Notes under the pieces: generated by a model | The model's database searches: none | Told to the model about the DNA's origin: nothing | What the model saw: only the letters and a program-made list of their open reading frames with translations | Shown: positions 57,136 through 64,000 of the stretch, piece by piece | Layout: each line of letters starts with the position of its first letter | Position numbering within the stretch: the stretch's first letter is position 1 | Assembly (NCBI RefSeq): GCF_947499265.1 | Contig: NZ_CANMNK010000002.1 | Span: 186,001 to 250,000, forward strand | DNA: 64,000 nt | From: an uncultured Roseobacter sp. | Lineage (GTDB): Bacteria > Pseudomonadota > Alphaproteobacteria > Rhodobacterales > Rhodobacteraceae | Direction of reading: 5' to 3' | Made by a program: the position numbers and the translations under genes

Positions 57136-59688
57136 ATGATCCCTGACGTGTTCGAACAGAGTGGTATCCTGAGACGACTAATCCCGCTTGGCGTGATCTT
57201 TGCAGGCATCGCGGCGCTGGCGGTGACCTTCCTGTCGATCACGCAGCGGATGACCGACCTGCGCGAGGCACCGGGCGACAACCTGACCTGGACCCTGTCA
57301 CAGGTTGAGGTCGACGTCTTGCTGCTGACGGATGAGGCGTTGCTGGCGATGCAGGCGGACACACCGGATCTTGCCACGCTGCGGCGCCGGTTCGACAATG
57401 TCTACAGCCGCGCCACCAGTATCAGCGAGAGCCCGGTCTTTGGTGCGATGCGCGCAGATGAGACCTTTGCCGCGCAATTGGCAACCTTGCGGACCTGCAT
57501 CGACAAGCTGGCGGTGTTGATCGACGCTTCGGATGTTGAGTTGGTGGCAAATCTGCCAAGGGTCTGGGAACTCTCCAGCACGATCCGCGAGGACGCGCAT
57601 GACATAGCGCTGACAGGTATCAAGCTGCGGTCCGTTGCTTCGGACGCAGAGCGTGAAGCCTTCAGTCGGCTGCTCTTTGCGGCGGCGGCCATCAGCCTGG
57701 CGCTGATCTTGTTCCTGGGGGTGATGCTGGTCTTTCTGTTGCGGCAATACCGGTCACATCGCGAAATCTCCGAGGCGGCGGAACGGGCGAATTCGCGGTT
57801 GAAATCCAGTTTCGATGTATCGCTGGATGCGATCATTGTTGCGGATGATCAGGGGGTCATCCTCGACTATAGCGGTGCCGCGGAAACCGTTTTTGGTTTC
57901 AGCAAGGACGAAGCGATTGGCGCCAAGATGTCGGATTTGATCGTCCCGCATCAGCACCGCGCCGCGCATCTTGCCGGGATGGAGCGTTTCAACAGAACCC
58001 GCGAAGCGCATCTGGTGGGCAAGGGGCGCATCGAGATCACCGCCTTGCGCAAGTCGGGCGAGGAGTTTCCGGTGGAGATATCCATCGGCATGTCGACGGA
58101 TCATCGTGGTACGATTTTCATTTCCTACCTGCGCGACATCACCGACCGGCGCGCCGCTGAAGAGGACCTGAAACGTGCGCGCGATGAGGCGTTGCAGGCC
58201 GAACAGGCCAAATCCAATTTCCTGGCGGTGATGAGCCACGAAATGCGCACCCCGCTCAATGGTATTTTCGGCACCATTGAGCTTTTGCAGAATACGAAAC
58301 TTGGAAAAACGCAAAGAGGATACCTCGATATCGCCAAACAGTCGGGCGATATCCTGCTTTATCATGTCAACAACGTCCTCGACGTTGCGCGGATGGATGT
58401 CGGCAAGCTGGAGTTGAGCAACGATACCTTTGAGCTTACACAGTTTTTCAGGGATATCGTCACGACCAATGAAACCACTGCCTATGCGCAAAGCAACCGG
58501 TTGAGCCTCGATCTGGGCGACATGCCGCGGTGTCATGTCGTCGCCGATGAGCAGCGGTTGCGGCAGGTGGCGTATAACCTGGTCAGCAATGCGCTCAAGT
58601 TCACCCATCACGGGGAGGTCACGCTGAAAGCACGGATCATCGGGCAAGAATGGCTCGAATTTTCCGTGACCGATACCGGTGTCGGCATCCACCCCGAGGA
58701 TCAGACCCGGGTGTTTGATCGTTTCTTTACTCAGGAAAAATCCTACGACCGCCTGGCGTCCGGCGCGGGGCTGGGTCTGACCATCTGCCGACAGCTTGTT
58801 GATATGATGGAAGGCACGATTGCGCTCGACAGCGCGGTGGACAAGGGCAGCACCTTCACCGTCCGGGTCCCGCTTCGCATTGCGACCGAACCGCTCAAGC
58901 CTGCAGCCAAACCGGAGGTGCCAGAGAATACCGACGCGCTCGATGGCCTGTCTGTTCTGCTGGTGGAGGACAATGAAATCAACCGGCTGATCGTGCGGCA
59001 GATGTTGCAGTCTCAGGGGGCTGCGGTCACCGAAGCCCACAATGGGCAGGAAGCTGTGGACCGGGTTCATGAACAGCAATATGCGGCCATCCTTATGGAC
59101 GTCAGCATGCCGGTGATGAACGGTGTGGACGCCACCGAGATTATTCGACAGGCGGACACGCCAAACAAGCAAGCACCGATCATTGGGCTGACCGCCCATG
59201 CGCTTGCGGATGAGCAGGCAAAATTCCTTGCCGCCGGCATGGACATGTGCCTGAACAAACCCGTATCGCAGGCCGATTTGGTGGGTGCGCTTGTCTCCGT
59301 TGTCACACAGGATGGCGCGCCGGGCCAAAATCGACCAAAGACGGCTCCCAATGACCTGATCGACGCCCATATCTTTGGGGACCTCAAGAGCGTGTTCAAA
59401 CCTGAGAAACTGCAAAAACTGGTTGAAGATTTCGAAGCGGAAATATTCGGTCTCCTGGCCGCGATCCCGGATCTGATGAACGCCGAAGACCTGTCCGACC
59501 TGGCGACGCGCACGCATAAATCGATTGGCTCGGCGGGCATGATCGGGACGCTCGGATTTCAGCGCCAATTGCGCGCGCTGGAACAGGCCGCCAAGGACAA
59601 TAACGCAGAAGTGGCACAGGCCGCAGCGGCGGAAGTTAAAGCCGCCTGGAAGGGTACGCGCCGGGCGTTGCGCGCTGCTGCCCACTGA
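57136..59688 (+). CDS. Hybrid sensor histidine kinase (PAS-HisKA-HATPase-REC-HPt)
   Basis: 850 aa. Two membrane helices (about 15-37 and 178-202) frame a periplasmic helical sensor domain of about 140 residues. A PAS domain follows (about 215-330, VILDYSGAAETVFGFSKDEAIG in part). The phospho-accepting H368 lies in MSHEMRTPLNG; the ATPase boxes are NLVSNALKFTHHGEV, DTGVGIHPEDQTRVFDRFFT and SGAGLGLTICRQLV. The receiver Asp is D655 in LMDVSMPVMNG and the HPt His is H794 in THKSIGSAGMIG. The phosphorelay thus ends in an HPt that needs an external receiver. It is co-directional with the molybdopterin-fold gene (24-nt gap) and embedded between the two halves of the alginate-type locus. Confidence 0.92.
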   Translation: MIPDVFEQSGILRRLIPLGVIFAGIAALAVTFLSITQRMTDLREAPGDNLTWTLSQVEVDVLLLTDEALLAMQADTPDLATLRRRFDNVYSRATSISESPVFGAMRADETFAAQLATLRTCIDKLAVLIDASDVELVANLPRVWELSSTIREDAHDIALTGIKLRSVASDAEREAFSRLLFAAAAISLALILFLGVMLVFLLRQYRSHREISEAAERANSRLKSSFDVSLDAIIVADDQGVILDYSGAAETVFGFSKDEAIGAKMSDLIVPHQHRAAHLAGMERFNRTREAHLVGKGRIEITALRKSGEEFPVEISIGMSTDHRGTIFISYLRDITDRRAAEEDLKRARDEALQAEQAKSNFLAVMSHEMRTPLNGIFGTIELLQNTKLGKTQRGYLDIAKQSGDILLYHVNNVLDVARMDVGKLELSNDTFELTQFFRDIVTTNETTAYAQSNRLSLDLGDMPRCHVVADEQRLRQVAYNLVSNALKFTHHGEVTLKARIIGQEWLEFSVTDTGVGIHPEDQTRVFDRFFTQEKSYDRLASGAGLGLTICRQLVDMMEGTIALDSAVDKGSTFTVRVPLRIATEPLKPAAKPEVPENTDALDGLSVLLVEDNEINRLIVRQMLQSQGAAVTEAHNGQEAVDRVHEQQYAAILMDVSMPVMNGVDATEIIRQADTPNKQAPIIGLTAHALADEQAKFLAAGMDMCLNKPVSQADLVGALVSVVTQDGAPGQNRPKTAPNDLIDAHIFGDLKSVFKPEKLQKLVEDFEAEIFGLLAAIPDLMNAEDLSDLATRTHKSIGSAGMIGTLGFQRQLRALEQAAKDNNAEVAQAAAAEVKAAWKGTRRALRAAAH

Positions 59689-59702
59689 GCATGCCCTATC
59701 CC

Positions 59703-59727
59703 AAAGCCTAGTCTGCCCTAGGCTTTT
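59703..59727 (+). terminator. Rho-independent terminator after the hybrid kinase gene
   Basis: aaagcctag (59703-59711) and ctaggcttt (59718-59726) form a perfect 9-bp stem with a 6-nt loop; TTTT overlaps the end. It separates the kinase unit from the alg44-alg8 unit. Confidence 0.75.
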
Positions 59728-59827
59728 GACGCAGTAATTGTCCGGCTGCGCCCCCCAACCCTTTTGAAACTCCTGATATCCAGTGATGGTGGCAGTCGCC
59801 GGACTGTCGATCAGTCGGGAGTATGCC

Positions 59828-61255
59828 ATGAACATTCGCCACGCATGTCCTCTGCCGGATCTGTCATTTCCCGTGACAGCACCGCTGCATTTGCACAAGG
59901 CGAATGGCTGCAAGATCGTTGTGCGAAGGTGGTCCCTGGAGGGGCTCTGGGTAGAGGGCACATCCGGGGATTTGGCTGGCGATGTTGTGTTATCCGTTCC
60001 CTTTCAGGGTGTTGAGGTTTCATTTCCTGCCACATTGACCGCTGCGGATACGCCCGGCCAATATCATTTTGTCGACCTCACAGTGCGCCAGCGTGAAACA
60101 CTCTCGGCCTTTCATCAGGGGGTGCTGTCGGGGCAAATGGTGTCGACCGCCGATATGATCACCAGCCTCGACACACCCGTTGATCTCGTGCCGATGGGCG
60201 AGACCGAAGAGGAAGAAGCAACAGGGCGCGCCAGGGCCAGGCCGCGTTTCCTGCGTATCCTGGGCAATAGCGTCATCTATCTGATGCTTGCCCTGATACT
60301 GGTGGCAGGCCTGGGCGGGCAGATCTGGCAGCGTTTGTCGCAGATCACTCTGGATCATGCGCGTTTTACAGCCCCGGTAATCGAATACACGGCCCCTGAT
60401 GCGGGATATGTGGCCCGGCTCACCGTCAAGGTGGGGGATGATGTCGCCGCCGGGGATATCCTGGCGCAGATCGAGGATCCCGATCGGCGCAGCGATGTTG
60501 AGGAAGTCCGGACAGAGGTGCTTTTGGCGGAACGGCGTCTTGCCACCGCCGAGGACCGTCTGGCCCGCCATCTTGCGCTGCGGGCTGCGCGTCGGGCCGC
60601 TTTGTTCGAAGCGTTTCAGCAGCTCTGGCTGCCGTGGCACCGTCGCGATCCGCGCGCCACCCGCTATCCGCCCCGGATCGAGGCGGCGTGGCGAGCCCTC
60701 TACGCGTTTGACCGGGGGCGCGATACCGAAGCTGGCGGGTATTTCGACATGCTGGCAACGCTGCAATCCGGCGTTGAAGAACGGCAGTTGGACCTGCGGC
60801 GCTGGAAACGCGAGCTGCGCCACCGCAAAGCCGCCGCCGACAAGCTGGTGATCCGAGCACGTTCTGCGGGCACGGTCTTTGCGGTGCATGCTGGCAAAAC
60901 CAGCTACGTGGCGCGCAACGCCCTGGTTTTGGAGGTTGAGGACCGCACACCGCGTGTGGCCGTGGCCTGGCTAGATGACAGCATGGCGCGCGACGTCCAC
61001 ATCGGCATGACCGCCGACATCACCTACATTTTTCGGGGCGCGCGCAAACACGCGTCCGGCACGGTTACCGACATTCAGGCAGGCGCCGACCACGTTCGAC
61101 CTGATCGTTTCGGGATGGTCCTGACGGTAACAGCGGACGATGTTGGGCTGTTGAACAGCCGCAAGTGGTTTCGCCGTAACGCGCCGGCGCATGTAACGCT
61201 CAACCGGCGCCCGGTCATCGCATTCTGGTCGGGGGACGGCAATGACACCCCCTGA
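59828..61255 (+). CDS. alg44: Alg44-like PilZ/membrane-fusion polymerase co-factor
   Basis: 475 aa (Pseudomonas Alg44 has 389). Order: an N-terminal PilZ-like beta domain (about 10-120), an acidic linker, one membrane helix (about 148-168, VIYLMLALILVAGLGG) and a periplasmic HlyD-type domain with a biotinyl/lipoyl-like strand pair (TAPDAGYVARLTVKVGDDV and VIRARSAGTVFAVHAGKTS) around a long coiled-coil (about 220-345). In place of the PilZ (D/N)xSxxG motif it has R34-W-S36-L-E-G39, and no RxxxR is present before it, so normal c-di-GMP binding looks lost. ATG 59828 follows GGGAG. It overlaps alg8 by 14 nt, the partner that it should activate and connect to export. Confidence 0.82.
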   Translation: MNIRHACPLPDLSFPVTAPLHLHKANGCKIVVRRWSLEGLWVEGTSGDLAGDVVLSVPFQGVEVSFPATLTAADTPGQYHFVDLTVRQRETLSAFHQGVLSGQMVSTADMITSLDTPVDLVPMGETEEEEATGRARARPRFLRILGNSVIYLMLALILVAGLGGQIWQRLSQITLDHARFTAPVIEYTAPDAGYVARLTVKVGDDVAAGDILAQIEDPDRRSDVEEVRTEVLLAERRLATAEDRLARHLALRAARRAALFEAFQQLWLPWHRRDPRATRYPPRIEAAWRALYAFDRGRDTEAGGYFDMLATLQSGVEERQLDLRRWKRELRHRKAAADKLVIRARSAGTVFAVHAGKTSYVARNALVLEVEDRTPRVAVAWLDDSMARDVHIGMTADITYIFRGARKHASGTVTDIQAGADHVRPDRFGMVLTVTADDVGLLNSRKWFRRNAPAHVTLNRRPVIAFWSGDGNDTP

Positions 61256-62825
61256 AACCCTCTACGCAAGGGAAAAACACCTTGATGGCTGGCTCCAGCA
61301 ATTGTCAGGTCCGGCCCCACGTGGCTTTGCCAAATGGTCCGGAACAAGGATCGCGCAGTTTGGCGTTTTGCTGGTGGCGTTGACTGCGGCCATGGTCTGC
61401 TGGCCCAATAATTTTTTCCACCCTGATTTGGTGCAGGTGACTTTCGTGCTGGGCGTGCTCGGCATCTGGCGGTTCGGGTGGTGGTTTACCCACGCGATCC
61501 GCGCCGAGAACTATGCGCGCCTGAAATGGCCGGGCATGCGGCGGCGGGCCAATGCGGTTTGGCAAAATGGCTGGCGGCCGCGTCATCTGCATATCCAGAT
61601 GACCACCTATTACGAAGACCCGGCCATCACTCGACGAGTCATCGGATCGATCATCGGGCAAATCCGGCGAGAAGGCATTCCGACGACGCTGTGGATCGGC
61701 ACGGGCTCATCCTACGACGAGGAGATCATTACCGATTTTGTCCGCACCCATGCCGCCGACCTTGATGCGGATCTGATTTTCCTGCGCCAGAACCAGCCGG
61801 GAAAGCGCATGGCCATCGGGATGATCCTGCGCGCGATGAACCGGGCGGGGATCGAACGCGATGATCTGGTGATCTTCATGGATGGGGATGCCGTCTACGG
61901 TAGGGATGTGCTCGAAAAAACCTGTTCGATGTTCGGTGCGGACCCGGATTTGCAAGCGCTGACCACGAATGAAGAGGTGCTTTGTTATGGGCCGCGTTGG
62001 ATCCAGAGCTGGCTGTCGATGCGTTTTGCACAGCGGCGCCTCGCGATGCAGAGCCATGCGATGTCCGACAAGGTGCTGACCCTGACCGGTCGGATGAGCG
62101 TGTTTCGTGCTAAGCATATCATCGACGAAAAGTTCATTCGCACGGTCGAGGCGGATCATCTGGACCATTGGCTCTGGGGCAGGTTCCGCTTCTTGTCCGG
62201 GGACGACAAAAGCACCTGGTACCACCTGCTGAGCAAAGGCGCCAAAATGACCTATGTGCCTGATGCCTGTGTCTATACGATCGAGCGGATCGAAGGCTCA
62301 GGCACGGGCCGTATGGTTCAGAATTTCCGGCGCTGGTCCGGCAATATGCTGCGCAACGGCGCGCGGGCGATTGCCCTTGGTCCGCGTCTGGTCAACCCGT
62401 TTATCTGGTGGTGTCTTGTCGATCAACGCATCGCGATGTGGACCATGCTGGTCAGCCCGACGCTAGCGCTGCTGACCCTCTTTGTCGATCCGGCCTATCT
62501 TGTGCATTGCGTGATCTGGATCGTGTTGAGCCGCACCTTGCTGTGCCTGTTTCTGTTCAGATATGCACGCATCCCGGATATCAGCTGGCCGTTCATTCTC
62601 TATTTCAATCAGATCATCAACGCGGGCGTGAAGGTCTACATGATATTTCACCTCAGCAAACAAAGCTGGGCAAACCGCGGCAATCAGACAGCGGGTCGTG
62701 GCACGGCGATGCGCGACAGGATCCAGACTCTGATCGCCAAGTTTCAGATGATCACCACAGTCCTTGCGTTTGTCTCCGGGTTGGCGGTGTACGTTGGCCT
62801 GCTGGACCTGCCGCGGGTTTTCTGA
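61242..62825 (+). CDS. alg8: Alg8-like mannuronan synthase (GT2 glycosyltransferase)
   Basis: 527 aa (Pseudomonas Alg8 494). Membrane helices at about 37-56 and 64-85, a cytosolic GT2 domain (about 115-345), then helices near 385-475 and at the C-terminus (about 500-522). Catalytic features: D214-G-D216 in IFMDGDAVYG, DADLIFLRQNQPGKR before it, ADHLDHWLWGRFRFLSGDD after it, and RRWSGNMLRNGAR (363-375), the polymer-binding motif of processive synthases. It should polymerise GDP-mannuronate in the inner membrane. ATG 61242 lies inside the 3' end of alg44. algD, which makes the precursor, follows after a 376-nt gap. Confidence 0.92.
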   Translation: MTPPETLYAREKHLDGWLQQLSGPAPRGFAKWSGTRIAQFGVLLVALTAAMVCWPNNFFHPDLVQVTFVLGVLGIWRFGWWFTHAIRAENYARLKWPGMRRRANAVWQNGWRPRHLHIQMTTYYEDPAITRRVIGSIIGQIRREGIPTTLWIGTGSSYDEEIITDFVRTHAADLDADLIFLRQNQPGKRMAIGMILRAMNRAGIERDDLVIFMDGDAVYGRDVLEKTCSMFGADPDLQALTTNEEVLCYGPRWIQSWLSMRFAQRRLAMQSHAMSDKVLTLTGRMSVFRAKHIIDEKFIRTVEADHLDHWLWGRFRFLSGDDKSTWYHLLSKGAKMTYVPDACVYTIERIEGSGTGRMVQNFRRWSGNMLRNGARAIALGPRLVNPFIWWCLVDQRIAMWTMLVSPTLALLTLFVDPAYLVHCVIWIVLSRTLLCLFLFRYARIPDISWPFILYFNQIINAGVKVYMIFHLSKQSWANRGNQTAGRGTAMRDRIQTLIAKFQMITTVLAFVSGLAVYVGLLDLPRVF

Positions 62826-62860
62826 CGCCGGGGACAGGGTTTGCCATCAGCGTTCATGAG

Positions 62861-63154
62861 GTGGATGACCCCGTGAATACTATTCGCAATGTCCCCCAGT
62901 CCAGCCGTCGCCATATGCGAAGCTGTGGTCGGTATCCTGTAGCGACCTCTAATCTCTCTATCGAGCTGCCAACGCGCGTGCTGCTGGCAGAATTGGTTTC
63001 CCGCGCCAAAGACCCATCCGGTTCAGACCCGATGCTGCGCCGTTCAAGCGTCGTTTCTTTGAACCCGCGCGAAGGGTCAAGCGAGGCTATGCCAAAGGAT
63101 AGGGACCCCATACAAATTTTATCCGACCTATACGGGCGCGGAAAAGATTGTTGA
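62861..63154 (+). CDS. Possible small protein between alg8 and algD
   Basis: One frame of this 376-nt gap is open from the end of alg8 to a TGA at 63154; the first usable start is GTG 62861, giving about 97 aa. The second half (LSIELPTRVLLAELVSRAKD, then DPIQILSDLYGRGKDC) has codon use similar to real genes here, but no ribosome-binding site is clear and I recognise no family. It could equally be a long leader of algD. Nothing else is visible between 62826 and 63201. Confidence 0.25.
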   Translation: MDDPVNTIRNVPQSSRRHMRSCGRYPVATSNLSIELPTRVLLAELVSRAKDPSGSDPMLRRSSVVSLNPREGSSEAMPKDRDPIQILSDLYGRGKDC

Positions 63155-63201
63155 AAAACAGTCCGCTACAAAGGGTTCAGTTACGAGTAAAGGATTTAAA
63201 G

Positions 63202-64000
63202 ATGTTTGACAGTCCCCCCACGTTCGCCCAGGAAATCGCGATCCCTCCCCTGCGGATGGTTGATGAAAAACCAGCCATCAGCGTCGTTGGCCTTGGCTAC
63301 GTGGGGGCTGTTTCGACGGCCTGTCTGTCCAGCCTCGGGCACCCTGTGATCGGTGTGGATATTGACCCCGATAAGGTGGCATGCATCGGCAACGGACGCT
63401 CTCCGATCCACGAAAAGAGCCTGGAGCATTTGCTGCAAAAGGGCGTCGCGCGCGGCCTGGTAACGGCCACGGATGATCTGGAACAGGCCGTGGTGGAAAC
63501 GGACGTCACCTTTGTTTCCGTCGGCACGCCAACGGCCGCAGATGGCGGGTGCGATCACAGCTATATCGACGCCGCCGCCCGCGCCATCGGCGCCGGATTG
63601 AAGCGCAAGCAGGATTTTCATGTGGTGGTGATGCGATGCTCGATCCCGCCGGGCGTCACCATGGGGTATATGGCCCCGATCCTCGAAGAGGTGTCAGGCC
63701 TCAGGGCGGGCGTGGATTTTGGTGTCTGCTTCAATCCCGAATTCCTGCGTGAGGGCGTGGCGGTCGAGGATTTCTACGCGCCGCCCAAAACGGTTATTGG
63801 TGCAAATGACGACCGCAGCGCGCGCATTCTCTCGCGCATCTACGAGGCGGTCGATGACGCGCCGATCATCACCTCCGTCGAGACGGCGGAGATGGTCAAA
63901 TATGTGGACAATGTCTGGCACGCGACCAAGGTCTGCTTTGCCAATGAAGTCGGACGTCTGTGCAAGCCACTGGGTGTCGACAGCCACGATGTGATGGATG
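63202..64000 (+). CDS. algD: GDP-mannose 6-dehydrogenase (AlgD), N-terminal part
   Basis: 266 codons are visible; the gene leaves the window at the right edge. It opens with ATG 63202 after AAAGGA. A 24-residue N-terminal extension precedes the Rossmann motif VVGLGYVGAVSTACLSSLGH (G30, G32, G35); Pseudomonas AlgD starts almost at this motif. Further marks are IGVDIDPDKVACIGNGRSPIHE (core VDIDPDKV), FVSVGTPTAADG, NPEFLREGVAVEDF and the central helix TAEMVKYVDNVWHATKVCFANE (core EMVKYVDNVWHATK). The catalytic Cys lies beyond the window. The enzyme makes GDP-mannuronate for alg8; a UDP-glucose dehydrogenase is a less likely alternative given the neighbours. Confidence 0.9.
   Translation, partial: MFDSPPTFAQEIAIPPLRMVDEKPAISVVGLGYVGAVSTACLSSLGHPVIGVDIDPDKVACIGNGRSPIHEKSLEHLLQKGVARGLVTATDDLEQAVVETDVTFVSVGTPTAADGGCDHSYIDAAARAIGAGLKRKQDFHVVVMRCSIPPGVTMGYMAPILEEVSGLRAGVDFGVCFNPEFLREGVAVEDFYAPPKTVIGANDDRSARILSRIYEAVDDAPIITSVETAEMVKYVDNVWHATKVCFANEVGRLCKPLGVDSHDVMD

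Noticed and set aside
57754-59961. A 735-codon open frame antisense to the hybrid sensor kinase
   Set aside because: It mirrors the codon bias of the high-GC kinase gene; its translation has no family motif, while the sense frame has every kinase box.

Overview
The window is high-GC bacterial DNA, densely coded, that looks like the chromosome of a marine Rhodobacterales (Roseobacter-type) alphaproteobacterium. The evidence is two TRAP transporter operons, several GntR/FCD and LysR regulators each next to a catabolic operon, a BCCT osmolyte transporter, and a plcP-btaA-btaB type operon for phosphorus-free betaine lipids. I see no rRNA, tRNA, CRISPR array, phage or intact insertion sequence. 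Both edges cut genes: a SIMPL-domain protein on the left and algD on the right.

Left part (1-9 kb): the end of a SIMPL protein, metY (O-acetylhomoserine sulfhydrylase), an unassigned glycosyltransferase-like protein, a small hypothetical protein and a membrane-anchored arylsulfotransferase-like protein. Then comes a catabolic divergon (5.4-13.3 kb). On the minus strand, a fused FAD/Fe-S 2-hydroxyacid dehydrogenase is followed by its likely GntR regulator. On the plus strand, a class V aminotransferase is followed by a dctPQM TRAP transporter. The shared promoter region holds a perfect 18-bp palindrome. A second GntR-governed block (13.3-19.7 kb) has two fumarylacetoacetate-hydrolase-family enzymes, an NMT1/SsuA-type ABC importer and an Ldh2-type dehydrogenase.

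Middle (19.7-43.3 kb): a gene-poor stretch, an SDR, an exported intradiol-dioxygenase-like protein with a ferric-reductase-like membrane protein, an MFS exporter behind a SoxR-like box, LysR/BCCT, a solitary arsH, the betaine-lipid remodelling operon, a SWIM zinc-finger plus helical-repeat pair of unknown function, ada with a PEP-mutase-like gene, and a LysR-controlled TRAP transporter fused by overlaps to a dimethylformamidase-like large subunit.

Right part (43.4-64 kb): an iron/chelate-type ABC importer whose ATPase overlaps a pseudoazurin gene; a two-gene unit resembling a contractile-injection-system cargo protein with a small overlapping partner; an orphan receiver; a serine hydrolase; and then an alginate-type exopolysaccharide locus. 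That locus reads algE-algF-algI-algJ-algX, a molybdopterin-fold protein plus hybrid sensor kinase, then alg44-alg8-algD. It therefore holds export, O-acetylation, polymerisation and precursor genes in an order unlike the classical Pseudomonas operon. The PilZ part of the Alg44-like protein lacks the canonical c-di-GMP-binding residues, and a hybrid kinase sits inside the locus. This is the most striking system in the window.
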